Below are positions 9,301 through 18,050 of a DNA stretch of 64,000 bases, one piece after another. The stretch's first letter is position 1. Each line of letters opens with the position of its first letter. Under the pieces are notes generated by a model. That model searched no databases. It was not told the origin of the DNA and saw nothing but the letters and a program-made list of their open reading frames with translations. The translations under genes were made by a program, and so were the position numbers. The stretch comes from Aidingimonas halophila. GTDB lineage: Bacteria; Pseudomonadota; Gammaproteobacteria; Pseudomonadales; Halomonadaceae. The stretch covers positions 186,001 through 250,000 of the forward strand of contig NZ_FNNI01000007.1 of assembly GCF_900106955.1 (NCBI RefSeq). Direction: 5' to 3'.

Positions 9301-11172
9301 GTGTTCGGCAATGGGATGCTGTTGTCGGACAAGATCCGCCTGGTCGGCGCCTTCAATCATCTGCATATCTTCGTCGACCCGGACCCGGACCCAGCCAAGA
9401 CATTCGCCGAGCGTCAACGCCTGTTCGATTTGCCTCGTTCGAGTTGGGAAGATTACGACACCCGGTTGATCTCCAAAGGCGGGGGGATCTTCAGTCGGAG
9501 CGCCAAGTCGATTCCGATCTCCAAGGAGATGAAACAGGTCTTCGCCATCGAAGAGGACAAGCTGGCCCCGAATGATCTGTTGCGTGCCATGCTCAAGGCC
9601 AGCGTCGATCTGATCTGGAACGGAGGTATCGGCACCTACGTCAAGTCGGAGAACGAGACCGATGCCGATGTCGGTGACAAGGCCAACGATGCGCTGCGGG
9701 TCAACGGCAACGAGCTCAACTGTCGGGTTATCGGCGAAGGCGGTAACCTGGGACTGACCCAGCGCGGTCGTATGGAAGCGGCTTTCCACGGCGTGCGCGT
9801 CAATACCGACTTCATTGACAATGCCGGCGGAGTGAACTGTTCCGACCACGAAGTCAATATCAAGATCCTGCTTGATGATATCGTCAAGCGTGGCGATATG
9901 ACCGAGAAGCAGCGCAACCAGTTGTTGGCACAGATGACGGATGATGTCGGGGCCCTGGTACTACGTGGCAATTATCGCCAGACCCAGGCATTGTCATTGT
10001 CGGAGATCCTGTCCCGAGAAGGCATGGGCCCTTATCGACGCTTCATCAATGAGCTCGAGGCCAGCGGTCAACTGGATCGCGAACTGGAGTACCTCCCCAG
10101 TGACGAGGAGTTGCTGGAACGTTCCCATGCCGGCGGCGGGCTGACGCTGCCTGAGCTGTCGGTGCTGATCTCCTATTCCAAGAGTGTGCTCAAGGGGGAT
10201 CTGATTGCGTCCGATGTCCCCGATGACCCTTATATACAGCAGCATCTTGAGCGTATTTTCCCGCAAGTGCTGGTCAAGCGCTTCAAGAAACAGATCTACG
10301 ACCACAAACTCAAACGTGAAATCGTGGCAACCCAGATCGCCAATGATCTGGTCGATCATATGGGTGTCGTGTTCGTACGTCGTTTGATGGATACCACCGG
10401 CAATGACCGGGCGGATATCGCCAGGTCTTATGTCATCGCCCGTGACAGTTTCCATCTCAATGAGATCTGGGAGCAGATCGAGGCGCTCGACAACCAGGTC
10501 GAAAGCCATGTGCAGTATCGTATGATGCTTGATCTGATGCGTCTGTTGCGACGCGCCACGCGCTGGTTCCTGCGTCAGCGCAGCAGTTTGACCGCCAAGG
10601 ATAGCATCGAGCATTTTGCTCCCCGTCTGTCTCAACTCCAGGAGAGCCTCGACGAGCGCTTACGAGGTGAAGAGCGTGACATCTGGGAAGTGCGTCGCAA
10701 CGAGTTGGTCGAGGCAGGGGTGCCTGCATCGTTGGCCGCTACCGTGGCATCCAGCACGAGCATGTACTCCGGTCTGGGCGTCATCGAGGCAGCCAAGCAG
10801 TCAGGCGAGAAGATTCAACGGGTTGCCGAGGTCTTCTACGAGATTGGCCATCGTCTGGCGTTGCCTCAGGTCATCGAGCGGATCAACGCGCTACATGTGC
10901 AGGATAGCTGGCAGGCGCAAGCCCGCGAGGCGTTCCGCGATGATCTCGATCGTCAGCAATTGGCGCTGACCGTCGGTGTATTGCGGATGGAAGGCGCCCC
11001 CAGGGAGGTTGCGCCGCGGGTCGATCAGTGGTTGACGCGCCACTATACGCTGTATCAGCGTTGGTGCGGGCTGTACGAAGAGATTCAAGCAGGCGGGCAG
11101 GGAGGTTATCCGCTCTTTGCGGTGGCCATCCGTGAACTCGTGGAACTGGCCGAAAGTAATGGAGAAGGCTGA
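6334..11172 (+). CDS. gdhB: NAD-specific glutamate dehydrogenase, large (about 180 kDa) class
   Basis: It oxidises glutamate to 2-oxoglutarate and ammonia in amino-acid catabolism. The 1612-residue length and layout match the L-180 class: a long N-terminal regulatory region with ACT-like segments, a central catalytic domain, and a helical C-terminal region. The catalytic region shows GGLRWSDRHEDFRTEILGL, the lysine loop VPVGAKGGFVCKR (about residue 845) and the nucleotide-binding GIGDMAGDVFGNGMLLS (about 985), then EGGNLGLTQRGRMEA. The frame opens at TTG 6331, but ATG 6334 after GAGGTG is the better start. It is monocistronic, with 177 bp before it and about 100 bp before pyrD. The gene symbol follows Pseudomonas usage. 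Confidence 0.96.
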   Translation: MQHVAIEGKQEFLAQIREQLAKRLPENKIEPIMVFADILYSRASIEDLAERRVEDIYGSTLSTWHFIQTHDPESPKVRVYNPDFEEHGWQSTHSVVEVLHPDMSFLVDSVRIELNRRGITVYAIHNAVLATERDASHRLQRLTRAGDKQAPGNRESLMVIEIDRHSDQTLLEDIENSLYDVLRDVRTAVNDFEPMCGKVHDALKELKAKRPKQVKSADHKEAIAFLEWLLEDNFTFLGCDEYEVVETDGHDELQKVPNSELGVFKLEHPRYRERIRNDMGVDGEHYVLVPELLSFAKSAYHARVHRPTYPDYISIDRYDDDGRVIGERRFLGLYAATVYNDSPRHIPVLRRKIDAVMEAADVNPKGHDGNQLRQILNVYPRDDLFQTSIGELCDTAVGILNIRERRRVRLFIREDRFGKFYSCLVFVPRDVFSTDLRVRIQNLLCDELDATFGDFNTYLSESVLARIQLILRFNGDEPVDYNLRRLEQKVINLARNWRDDLHTAMVEGFGEEQANRLMDVYRDAFPIGYREDFSARTAVYDIDHINELDSGAPLSMSLYRLVEEEGDSVNLKLFHKGSPIPLSDVLPMMENLGLRVIGEYPYEIERSDGSYWIHDFYLEHHGSEVVNLQEMRDSFTEAFKRIWVGDAENDPFNRLVIGANLGWREVAILRAYARYLKQIRFGLSQLYISTTLANHPDITRELVHLFALRLDPSGDQSAEAIQESVTRLHRLLDDVASLNDDLLIRRYMELIQATLRTNYYQPDANGELKGYIAFKLEPSRVTGMPKPRPAYEIFVYSPRVEGVHLRGGKVARGGLRWSDRHEDFRTEILGLVKAQQVKNAVIVPVGAKGGFVCKRLPEGGGRDAIQQEGIACYRIFIRALLDVTDNLDGNTVVPPQAVVRHDDDDPYLVVAADKGTATFSDIANEISLEYGHWLKDAFASGGANGYDHKKMGITAKGAWESVKRHFREMGVNTQADPFTVVGIGDMAGDVFGNGMLLSDKIRLVGAFNHLHIFVDPDPDPAKTFAERQRLFDLPRSSWEDYDTRLISKGGGIFSRSAKSIPISKEMKQVFAIEEDKLAPNDLLRAMLKASVDLIWNGGIGTYVKSENETDADVGDKANDALRVNGNELNCRVIGEGGNLGLTQRGRMEAAFHGVRVNTDFIDNAGGVNCSDHEVNIKILLDDIVKRGDMTEKQRNQLLAQMTDDVGALVLRGNYRQTQALSLSEILSREGMGPYRRFINELEASGQLDRELEYLPSDEELLERSHAGGGLTLPELSVLISYSKSVLKGDLIASDVPDDPYIQQHLERIFPQVLVKRFKKQIYDHKLKREIVATQIANDLVDHMGVVFVRRLMDTTGNDRADIARSYVIARDSFHLNEIWEQIEALDNQVESHVQYRMMLDLMRLLRRATRWFLRQRSSLTAKDSIEHFAPRLSQLQESLDERLRGEERDIWEVRRNELVEAGVPASLAATVASSTSMYSGLGVIEAAKQSGEKIQRVAEVFYEIGHRLALPQVIERINALHVQDSWQAQAREAFRDDLDRQQLALTVGVLRMEGAPREVAPRVDQWLTRHYTLYQRWCGLYEEIQAGGQGGYPLFAVAIRELVELAESNGEG

Positions 11173-11274
11173 CCCACTCACGGCCTGAATAGCAGGAGGG
11201 ATTCGCGGAGGGTGGTGAGACTGCGCTATACTCGCCACCCGTTTTTGCGCAGAACCCCACCGTCAGGTAGCGTC

Positions 11275-12336
11275 ATGTATCGACTCCTCAGGCCGTTGCT
11301 GTTCCGGCTGGATCCGGAAACCGCCCACCATCTCACGCTTGCTGCGCTCAAGGGAGCCCATCGTCTGGGTCTGACCGGTCGCTTGGGTGGTGGTCGGGTC
11401 GGAGACCCGGTGGATTTGATGGGGCTGCGTTTCCCCAACCGGGTCGGTTTGGCCGCCGGTCTCGACAAGAACGCCGATTACCTGGAGGCTCTGGGAGCGC
11501 TGGGCTTCGGGTTCCTCGAGGTCGGTACCGTGACGCCTCTGCCACAGGATGGCAATCCGCAACCGCGTCTATTTCGATTGCCCGATGCCGGCGCGATCAT
11601 CAATCGCATGGGATTCAATAATCGCGGTGTCGATCATCTCGTGGCCCGTGTTCAGGCGAGCCGTTTCGATGGTGTCATCGGTATCAACATCGGCAAGAAC
11701 CTTGCGACCCCCGTGGAGCGGGCAGTGGACGATTATCTGACCTGTCTTGCCAAGGTGCATGCGCATGCGGATTATGTCAGCGTCAATCTGTCGTCACCGA
11801 ATACGCCGGGATTGCGTGACCTGCAGTTCGGCAAGCATCTGGATGCCGTATTGGGGGCGCTGCGTGACGAGAGCCTGCGACTGGATCGTGAGCATGGACG
11901 CCAGGTGCCACTGGCTGTAAAGATCGCCCCTGACATGAACGCCGATGACGTTGCGCTAGTGGCTCGCTCGCTGAGGACGCATGGTATCGATGCGGTGATT
12001 GCCACGAATACCACGATTGAGCGCAAGGCTGTCGCAGGGCTGGTTCATGCCGATGAAGCCGGTGGTCTATCGGGGCGCCCGGTTCGAGAGGCCTCCGATG
12101 TCGTAGTGCGCGAATTGCGCCGGCAGTTGCCGGATATGCCGATCATCGGTGTCGGTGGTATCGATAGTGGGGAGGCGGCGTTGGCGAAGCATGATGCGGG
12201 CGCCGATCTCGTACAGCTGTATTCAGGCTTGATCTATCGTGGGCCGGCGTTGGTGGGGGAGTGTGCAAGGGCGCTGTGCCAGGCGAGTTCGTTGGTCGGC
12301 AACAAAAAGGCCCGTGTAGATCACGGGCCTTCGTAG
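11275..12336 (+). CDS. pyrD: Dihydroorotate dehydrogenase (quinone), class 2
   Basis: A membrane-associated flavoenzyme of pyrimidine synthesis that passes electrons from dihydroorotate to quinone. The 353-residue protein has the class 2 N-terminal amphipathic region ([20 protein letters not shown]), the FMN and substrate motifs [14 protein letters not shown] and NRMGFNNRG, the catalytic serine loop [15 protein letters not shown], and the phosphate-binding GVGGIDSG. Start ATG 11275 gives the family N-terminus; a TATACT at 11227-11232 is a plausible -10. The last ten codons (KARVDHGPS) are written by the terminator hairpin of the convergent rmf gene, so the C-terminal tail is a by-product of that structure and longer than in E. 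coli PyrD. Confidence 0.96.
   Translation: MYRLLRPLLFRLDPETAHHLTLAALKGAHRLGLTGRLGGGRVGDPVDLMGLRFPNRVGLAAGLDKNADYLEALGALGFGFLEVGTVTPLPQDGNPQPRLFRLPDAGAIINRMGFNNRGVDHLVARVQASRFDGVIGINIGKNLATPVERAVDDYLTCLAKVHAHADYVSVNLSSPNTPGLRDLQFGKHLDAVLGALRDESLRLDREHGRQVPLAVKIAPDMNADDVALVARSLRTHGIDAVIATNTTIERKAVAGLVHADEAGGLSGRPVREASDVVVRELRRQLPDMPIIGVGGIDSGEAALAKHDAGADLVQLYSGLIYRGPALVGECARALCQASSLVGNKKARVDHGPS
12307..12331 (-). terminator. Intrinsic terminator of rmf, embedded in the end of pyrD
   Basis: A perfect 10-bp stem (AAGGCCCGTG / CACGGGCCTT) with a 5-base loop. Read on the minus strand, the stem is followed by TTTTTG, so it should end rmf transcripts coming from 12558. On the plus strand there is no U tract, and the hairpin lies before the pyrD stop codon. 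It therefore serves the minus strand while forming part of the pyrD coding sequence. Confidence 0.85.
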
Positions 12337-12351
12337 GGAAATGAGGGTGTG

Positions 12352-12558
12352 TCACGTCACCATGGGGTTCTTGTGAATGCCGGATACACCTGTCATACCG
12401 GACCACTGATCCCCTCGACCTTCACGCCAACCGCTCATCCAGTATTCGCGAAGATTGATATCCTGACTGGGGCAATCATCACGGGAACGGCCTGAAATAC
12501 CGGCTTTATAGCCGTGAACATAAGCACGCTGGAAGCGATCACGTTTCTGTCGTTTCAT
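12352..12558 (-). CDS. rmf: Ribosome modulation factor RMF
   Basis: A small basic protein that pairs 70S ribosomes into inactive 100S dimers in stationary phase. At 68 residues it is slightly longer than the E. coli protein (55). The conserved block KRDRFQRAYVHGYKAGISGRSRDDCP, then REYWMSGWREGRGDQWSGMTG, is diagnostic. AGAGG precedes the ATG at 12558. It converges on pyrD and shares sequence with it through the terminator. Its promoter must lie in the 355-bp gap to rlmKL; in other gammaproteobacteria rmf is induced by ppGpp and growth arrest. Confidence 0.96.
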   Translation of the reverse strand: MKRQKRDRFQRAYVHGYKAGISGRSRDDCPSQDINLREYWMSGWREGRGDQWSGMTGVSGIHKNPMVT

Positions 12559-12913
12559 CGGATGGCCTCTTGAAGGAAGCGTTGATGGATGACAATGAAT
12601 GTCTTTTTTTCAAGGGTATCGGGTTGCACGAAACGAATGGATACCTCCATGTGTTGTCGTATTCCGGCTGTTTGCCATATAACAACCCGCTGTCACACGC
12701 TGTCACACGGTCTGACATGCATGGCAGGGTAAACCGCTGTCAGACATACACCTCTTCGGGCGTCCGTGGACAGGAGCGCATGCGTTTTTCAGTAGCTACA
12801 CTTTTACATTTAGCTCATGATCCCGATATCTGTCGACCAGCAAATTGTAATGATTCCGTTATCGAATCGACATATCAGCGAGTGGATCCACAGCAGGGGC
12901 CGAACCAGTATTG
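12559..12913. other. Intergenic region between rmf and rlmKL
   Basis: A 355-bp gap with divergent genes on both sides, so it must hold both promoters. It contains a cluster of CGCTGTCA repeats (12689-12746, listed separately). An open frame at 12570-12914 on the plus strand would code 114 residues, but I recognise no family, its composition is unlike the neighbours, and it crosses the repeats; I do not call it a gene. No convincing sigma-70 hexamer pair was found on either strand. Confidence 0.6.
12689..12746. repeat. Cluster of CGCTGTCA repeats, probable operator region
   Basis: CGCTGTCACA occurs at 12689-12698 and again at 12699-12708, exactly 10 bp apart, and CGCTGTCA recurs at 12735-12742. 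The last copy extends into the palindrome TGTC-A-GACA (12738-12746), and TCTGACA at about 12711 is the inverse orientation. One-turn spacing and palindromy suggest a protein-binding site controlling rmf or rlmKL. The binder is unknown. Confidence 0.5.
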
Positions 12914-15121
12914 ATGAATATGATGCAAACGACGGATTCCCTGGAAATCTTTGCGACCTGCCCCAAGGGGATAGAAACCCTCTTGGCCGATGAATTGACA
13001 GCACTGGGCGCTCGGGTCGACCGGACCACGGTGGCGGGGGTACACCTTCACGCCTCCCTGGTGGAAGCCTATCGCTTCTGTCTCTGGTCGCGCCTGGCCA
13101 ATCGTATCGTGCTGTGCCTGTCACAGGTACAGGATATCGAGCGTCCCGAACAGTTGAAGGCGGCGACCGGCGCACTTGATTGGTCGGCGCATTGGCGGCC
13201 GGGTACCACCATGGCCGTGGATTTCCATGGTCAGAGCGCCCATATCCGGCATACCCGATTTGGCGCGCAGACCGTCAAGGACGGCGTGGTGGATGCACTA
13301 CATGAGGCCGGTGCGCCACGACCTCGCATTGATGCGCGCTCACCGGATCTCCGCTTGTATGCTCACCTGCATCGGGGACGGCTGACGTTGGGGATCGATT
13401 TGTCCGGCGACAGCCTGCACAAGCGGGGATATCGACGCGACCTGGCTCATGCGCCCCTCAAGGAGAACCTCGCCAGTGCGTTGCTGGTTCGTGCCGGTTG
13501 GCCTGAGCGAGCCAAGCAAGGGGAGGCGCTGGTCGATCCCCTGTGCGGATCCGGCACGCTGCTGATCGAAGCGGCATTGATGGCCGCCGATATTGCCCCT
13601 GGGTTGCGTCGAAAGCGTTTTGGGTTTCACGGCTGGGCGGGACACGATCCGGCTGTCTGGGGCGAACTCACGCGTGAGGCCGAGGCACGAGCGAGTATCG
13701 GGCGCAAGCGCTGTCGGGTCCGGCTCTTCGGTTACGATCAGAGTCCACAGGCCATTGCGGCGACCAAGGCCAATGCCATGCGTGCGGGGGTTCCTGCCTT
13801 GATCGAACTTCAAGGAAAGTCGCTGACGACACTGTCGCGCCCTGACTCATTGCCTGACGATGCGCGGGGTTTGTTGATTACCAACCCACCCTATGGCGAG
13901 CGGTTGGGGGAACTGCCTGAACTGGTTTCGCTCTATACCGAGTTGGGACAAGCTGCACGTCGGATCTTTCCGGGATGGCGCCTGGCACTCTTCACTGGAA
14001 ACCCGGATCTGGGGCACCGCCTGGGATTGCGTGCTGTCAAACAATACGCCTTCAAGAATGGGCCGCTGGATTGCAAGTTGCTGTTGATTGATGTGCCCGA
14101 AGCGCAAATGAGTGGGGACACGGTGGCTGCGGAAACACCGGGAGAAGCGTCGCCCTACAGTGAGGGCGCACGCATGTTCGCCAATCGCTTGGAAAAGAAC
14201 CGTAAACGGTTGCGGAAGTGGCTGAAGCGCATGGGCGAGAGTTGCTATCGGTTATACGACGCCGATATGCCGGAATACGCATTGGCCATCGATGTCTATG
14301 CAGATCGTGTGCATGTTCAGGAGTATGCGCCGCCCAAGTCGGTCAACAGTGCCCAGGCGCAGCGCCGTCTGCACGAGGCCCTCACGGTGATTCCCGAGGT
14401 GCTGGGGGTACGACCCGATCATGTTCATGTCAAACAGCGTCGGCGCCAGACCGGTAGTGCGCAGTATCAGAAACATGGGACCAGCGGTGAGCGATTCCAG
14501 GTTCAGGAGGGGCAGGCCCGCTTCTGGGTCAACCTGCAGGATTATCTGGATACGGGACTCTTTCTCGATCATCGCCCCGTACGCCGGATGCTGGCGGAAA
14601 TGGCTGCCGGTCAGCGCTTTCTCAACCTGTTCTGCTATACCGCAGCGGCGACGGTGCATGCCGCTCTGGGGACGTCGACGTCCCCAGGTGCCAGCGATAG
14701 CGTCAGTGTGGATCTCTCCAACACCTATCTCGACTGGGCGCGGGATAACATCACCTTGAACCGTCTTGATCCCAGTCGTCATCGAGTGGTGCGTGATGAC
14801 TGCATCCACTGGCTGGAAACCGCCGGTAGCGAGTTCGATCTCATCTTCATGGATCCGCCGACCTTCTCCAATTCCAAGAAGATGGCGGAGACACTGGATA
14901 TACAGCGTGATCATCCGCGCCTGATTGAGCTGGCCATGGCGAGACTGGCACCAGGGGGGACGCTGGTGTTCTCCAACAACCAACGAAAATTCCGCCTTGA
15001 GCCCGAGTTGGCCGAGCGCTTTGCGGTGGAAGATATCTCGTCGCAAACCTTTGATCCGGACTTCTCCCGCAATCCTCATCTTCATCACGTCTTCCTGATT
15101 CGCCACCGGGAGCCGGCATGA
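12914..15121 (+). CDS. rlmL: RlmKL, bifunctional 23S rRNA methyltransferase (m2G2445 and m7G2069)
   Basis: A fused enzyme that modifies two guanosines of 23S rRNA in the peptidyl-transferase region. The 735-residue protein holds an N-terminal THUMP domain (about 45-155), the RlmL methyltransferase with DPLCGSGTLLIEAALMA and catalytic NPPYGERLG, and the C-terminal RlmK half with FLNLFCYTAAATVHAA and FMDPPTFSNSKKM. The frame opens at TTG 12911; ATG 12914 is used, though ATG 12920 or 12923 cannot be excluded. Its last codon overlaps the start of the glutaredoxin-like gene (ATGA). Confidence 0.96.
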   Translation: MNMMQTTDSLEIFATCPKGIETLLADELTALGARVDRTTVAGVHLHASLVEAYRFCLWSRLANRIVLCLSQVQDIERPEQLKAATGALDWSAHWRPGTTMAVDFHGQSAHIRHTRFGAQTVKDGVVDALHEAGAPRPRIDARSPDLRLYAHLHRGRLTLGIDLSGDSLHKRGYRRDLAHAPLKENLASALLVRAGWPERAKQGEALVDPLCGSGTLLIEAALMAADIAPGLRRKRFGFHGWAGHDPAVWGELTREAEARASIGRKRCRVRLFGYDQSPQAIAATKANAMRAGVPALIELQGKSLTTLSRPDSLPDDARGLLITNPPYGERLGELPELVSLYTELGQAARRIFPGWRLALFTGNPDLGHRLGLRAVKQYAFKNGPLDCKLLLIDVPEAQMSGDTVAAETPGEASPYSEGARMFANRLEKNRKRLRKWLKRMGESCYRLYDADMPEYALAIDVYADRVHVQEYAPPKSVNSAQAQRRLHEALTVIPEVLGVRPDHVHVKQRRRQTGSAQYQKHGTSGERFQVQEGQARFWVNLQDYLDTGLFLDHRPVRRMLAEMAAGQRFLNLFCYTAAATVHAALGTSTSPGASDSVSVDLSNTYLDWARDNITLNRLDPSRHRVVRDDCIHWLETAGSEFDLIFMDPPTFSNSKKMAETLDIQRDHPRLIELAMARLAPGGTLVFSNNQRKFRLEPELAERFAVEDISSQTFDPDFSRNPHLHHVFLIRHREPA

Positions 15122-15438
15122 CTCGTCTGACTCTCTACACGACACTGGGATGCCATCTCTGTGAACGGTTGGAAGCGGAATTCGCCAGGCTGAGTGATGA
15201 CCCGGTCACTCTCGAACGAGTGGACATCGCCGATGACGATGAGCTGCTGGCGCGATATGGCGAACGCATTCCCGTGCTGGCCGACATGAATGGCCATGAA
15301 CTCGATCGCGGATTCGACCCCGAGCGACTGACCGGTTGGCTGGCTGAGCGGGGCTGCCTGCGTGCCGATACAGTGACAGCGGATACTCGTGAATCGCAGG
15401 GTGGGTATTGGCGGGATGGGCGTCGGTATTTGGGATGA
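15118..15438 (+). CDS. Glutaredoxin-like protein (DUF836 family)
   Basis: A 106-residue thioredoxin-fold protein of the DUF836 glutaredoxin-like group. The active-site pair sits in LYTTLGCHLCERLE (C-H-L-C near residues 12-15), followed by the strand VDIADDDELLARYGERIPVL with the cis-proline of the fold. The tail after about residue 80 is family-poor and basic. The start overlaps the rlmKL stop by 4 bp, so the two are translationally coupled. The physiological substrate is unknown. Confidence 0.88.
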   Translation: MTRLTLYTTLGCHLCERLEAEFARLSDDPVTLERVDIADDDELLARYGERIPVLADMNGHELDRGFDPERLTGWLAERGCLRADTVTADTRESQGGYWRDGRRYLG

Positions 15439-15439
15439 G

Positions 15440-15474
15440 CCGGTAGATACGGATATACACCTCGTGTCTACCGG
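15440..15474. terminator. Inverted repeat between convergent genes, probable bidirectional terminator
   Basis: An 11-bp stem (CCGGTAGATAC with GTGTCTACCGG, one G-U pair) around a 13-base loop, starting 2 bp after the glutaredoxin-like stop and ending 12 bp before the WGR gene's stop. It fits a shared terminator, but neither side has a clear run of T. Confidence 0.5.
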
Positions 15475-15486
15475 TGTCGCGTCACG

Positions 15487-15768
15487 CTAAACGCTATCGA
15501 GTAACGAGAGCTGTTTGACGGCATCCCGCCCCTCCGGTGTCTCGTCCTGGGTTTCCAAGACCTTCCGAAAGCCTCGTGAGGCCTGGATCGTGGCTTCGTC
15601 ATCCAGCCACATCAGGGCCTGGGTGTGATCATCGGCCAGACGGTGTTGCAGGCCGCCGTACTGTGTACCTATCTGTCCCCAGGCACGACTGAATATCCAA
15701 TCGCCGAACATATCCTGGTGAATATGCACCAGCACATAGTCATGGTCACTTTCCCAGCGAACGATCAC
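15487..15768 (-). CDS. Stand-alone WGR-domain protein
   Basis: A 93-residue protein that is almost entirely one WGR domain, a nucleic-acid-binding fold best known from PARPs and from MolR/YehF-type bacterial proteins. The signature appears as MFGDWIFSRAWGQIGTQYGG, with the expected aromatic N-terminal strand (YVLVHIHQDMFG) and the helical SRGFRKVLETQ segment near the end. Larger family members carry extra domains; none is present here. It lies alone between convergent and divergent neighbours (pdxB starts 120 bp away on the other strand). Function unknown. Confidence 0.75.
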   Translation of the reverse strand: MIVRWESDHDYVLVHIHQDMFGDWIFSRAWGQIGTQYGGLQHRLADDHTQALMWLDDEATIQASRGFRKVLETQDETPEGRDAVKQLSLLDSV

Positions 15769-15887
15769 GGTGGCTCCTGCTGTGCGGTGGCGGAACGCCT
15801 CATCAGGTATCGAGACATGTTATTGTAACGGCACGCTGTTGCGGCACAAACCACCCGACTTTCTTTTTCCGACGCAAGGAGGCTGCC

Positions 15888-17060
15888 ATGCATATCGTCG
15901 CTGATCGAGATATCCCCGGGGTCGACACTTGCTTTGGGGAATGGGGGCGGCTGACACGCTTGCCAGGTCGGGAAATCGATGCTCGTGCCGTACGCGATGC
16001 CGATGTACTGCTGACACGTTCGATCACGCGTGTCGATGATGCACTGGTCGCTGATTCACGACTTCGCTTTGTCGGCACATGCACAATCGGCACCGATCAT
16101 GTGGACCAAACGGCCTTGACATCGCGCGGTATTGGTTTTGCCAGTGCGCCGGGGTGCAATGCCGAGGCGGTCGTCGATCAGGTGCTGTCGAGTCTGCTGA
16201 CGATAGCCGAACGCGAGGGGACGGAACTGGACGAGCGACGTGTCGGTGTCGTCGGTGTCGGTAATGTCGGTGGACGGCTGTTCCAGCGTCTCTCGGCACT
16301 GGGTATCGATTGTCTTTGCTGTGATCCGCCACGAGCGCAGGCAGAAGGTGACGACGGGTATGTCGATCTCGATACGCTGATTGCCTTGTGTGATGTGATC
16401 TGTTTGCACACGCCATTGATTCCTGAAGGACGATACGCAACGTATCATTTGTTCGATGACGCCCGAATCGAGGCGCTGGCACCGGAAACCTGGCTTCTCA
16501 ATGCCGGTCGAGGAGAGTGTCTGGATGGTGATGCGCTGTTGCGACGACTCAGCCGTCGTGGCGATATCACGGCAATACTCGATGTCTGGGAACGTGAGCC
16601 GGATATCGATCAAGCGCTGTGGCAACGGGTTGCCATCGCTACACCCCATGTGGCTGGTTACAGCCTGGATGGCAAGCTGCGGGCCACTCATATGATCTAC
16701 ACCGCATTGGCGGATCAGTGGGGAATGCCGAAGTGCCATGCCTTCGAGGAGCTGACGCCGCCGCCGAGCCTGTCCCGACTGGTTCTCGATGGTGGTCTGA
16801 CTCCCTGGGAGGCGTTACGGCTGTGTGTGCGGGCCGTCCATGACGTGCGGCGTGATCATGACCGTCTGGCCCTGGCCTGCCGGAAGCGAGGAATGGGGGC
16901 AGGCTTCGACGGATGTCGGGCAGGAAAGGTCAGGCGCCGAGAGTTCTCTACTTTGACGGTAGAACTCGGCGCCGATGCCGCCGATTACGCTTCCTGGCTG
17001 GCGGCGGCAGGATTCAGCATTCACACGTCAACGATAATCACCGATAGGAAGACTCCTTGA
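15888..17060 (+). CDS. pdxB: Erythronate-4-phosphate dehydrogenase PdxB
   Basis: Second enzyme of the DXP-dependent pyridoxal phosphate pathway; it oxidises 4-phosphoerythronate. The 390-residue protein belongs to the D-2-hydroxyacid dehydrogenase family, with [11 protein letters not shown] at the start, the NAD motif [13 protein letters not shown] (about 118-130), catalytic positions in LLNAGRGE, the WEREPDID segment, and the histidine in [12 protein letters not shown]. The C-terminal quarter is the PdxB-specific dimerisation domain. The ATG follows GCAAGGAGGCTGCC, a strong ribosome site. Its 3' end overlaps the convergent htpX by 23 bp. Confidence 0.96.
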   Translation: MHIVADRDIPGVDTCFGEWGRLTRLPGREIDARAVRDADVLLTRSITRVDDALVADSRLRFVGTCTIGTDHVDQTALTSRGIGFASAPGCNAEAVVDQVLSSLLTIAEREGTELDERRVGVVGVGNVGGRLFQRLSALGIDCLCCDPPRAQAEGDDGYVDLDTLIALCDVICLHTPLIPEGRYATYHLFDDARIEALAPETWLLNAGRGECLDGDALLRRLSRRGDITAILDVWEREPDIDQALWQRVAIATPHVAGYSLDGKLRATHMIYTALADQWGMPKCHAFEELTPPPSLSRLVLDGGLTPWEALRLCVRAVHDVRRDHDRLALACRKRGMGAGFDGCRAGKVRRREFSTLTVELGADAADYASWLAAAGFSIHTSTIITDRKTP

Positions 17061-17937
17061 GGGCGCGAATGCGGTCATCCAGAGGGGGGTGACTGGCGAA
17101 GAGCCGCTCCATCACCTTGCGGGTCTGTCCTGTCGTGATGGCAAATGCCGTCAGTGTATCCGGCATCTGGTCGGGCATTTCGGTTTCCGCTTTCAATCGT
17201 CCGAGGGCACCGATCATCGCTGCACTACCTGCCCATTTGGCTCCGGCTGCATCGGCCCGATATTCCCGAAACCGCGAGAACCAGGCTACGATGATCGAGG
17301 CAATCAGGCCGAACACGATCTCGGCGACGATCACGACCGCGAAATAGCCCAAGAAACCCAGACCGCCGCCGTCATCGCGGCTGCGCAGGAAGTTATCCAC
17401 CAAATGGGCGACGATTCGTGCGAAGAACATGACGAAGGTATTCAACACGCCCTGGATCAGCGCCAGGGTGACCATGTCGCCGTTGGCGACGTGGCCGATC
17501 TCATGAGCCAGTACCGCCCGAACCTCTTCCGGTTTCATGCGGTTGAGCAGACCGGCGGAGACAGCCACCAGGGCATCGTCCTTCTTCCAGCCCGTGGCGA
17601 AAGCGTTGGATTGCTGAGCGGGAAAGATGCCGACCTCGGGGGTCTTGATACCGGCATCCCGTGAAAGCTCTGCCACCGTATCGAGCAACCACTTTTCGGT
17701 CGCGTTGCGCGGTTGTTCGATGACTTGCGTGCCGGTACTTCGCTTGGCTATCCACTTGGAGATGAACAAGGAGATCATCGAACCGCCCATGCCGAACACG
17801 AAGCAGAAGATCAGCAACGCGTTCATGTTCAACCCATTGGCGTTGAGGTAGGGCTCGACGCCGAGCAGACGCAGCGTAATGCTGGCCACCAGGATGACTG
17901 CCAGGTTAGTGGCCAGGAAAAGAATGATTCGCATCAT
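17038..17937 (-). CDS. htpX: HtpX, membrane zinc metalloprotease
   Basis: An inner-membrane M48 protease that removes damaged membrane proteins, with an overlapping role to FtsH. The 299-residue protein begins [14 protein letters not shown], as in E. coli. It has two N-terminal membrane segments (about 4-24 and 40-60), the zinc site HEIGH at 145-149 with the third ligand in the later [11 protein letters not shown], and two further hydrophobic segments between (157-180 and 195-220). A sigma-32-like promoter stands upstream (18000-18028). It converges on pdxB with a 23-bp coding overlap. Confidence 0.97.
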   Translation of the reverse strand: MMRIILFLATNLAVILVASITLRLLGVEPYLNANGLNMNALLIFCFVFGMGGSMISLFISKWIAKRSTGTQVIEQPRNATEKWLLDTVAELSRDAGIKTPEVGIFPAQQSNAFATGWKKDDALVAVSAGLLNRMKPEEVRAVLAHEIGHVANGDMVTLALIQGVLNTFVMFFARIVAHLVDNFLRSRDDGGGLGFLGYFAVVIVAEIVFGLIASIIVAWFSRFREYRADAAGAKWAGSAAMIGALGRLKAETEMPDQMPDTLTAFAITTGQTRKVMERLFASHPPLDDRIRALKESSYR

Positions 17938-17999
17938 GTGATTTGAACTCCCGCTGTGGTCTGTACCTGAGTCGCCGCGGGGGCGATCATTGATAGCTT

Positions 18000-18028
18000 A
18001 GATACGGCCAAGCCCTTTGTGTTTCAAG
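18000..18028 (-). promoter_or_regulatory. Sigma-32-like heat-shock promoter of htpX
   Basis: On the minus strand, CTTGAAA (complement of 18022-18028) is followed after 14 bp by CCGTATCT (complement of 18000-18007). The sigma-32 consensus is CTTGAAA, an 11-16 bp spacer, then CCCCATnT. The -10 end is about 60 bp upstream of the htpX ATG. Heat-shock control of htpX is established in E. coli, which supports the call. Confidence 0.7.
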
Positions 18029-18050
18029 TACCTGGACGACTTTTATTCCA

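Noticed and set aside
12570-12914. Open frame of 114 codons between rmf and rlmKL
   Set aside because: No recognisable family, unusual composition, overlaps the repeat cluster and the promoters of two flanking genes.
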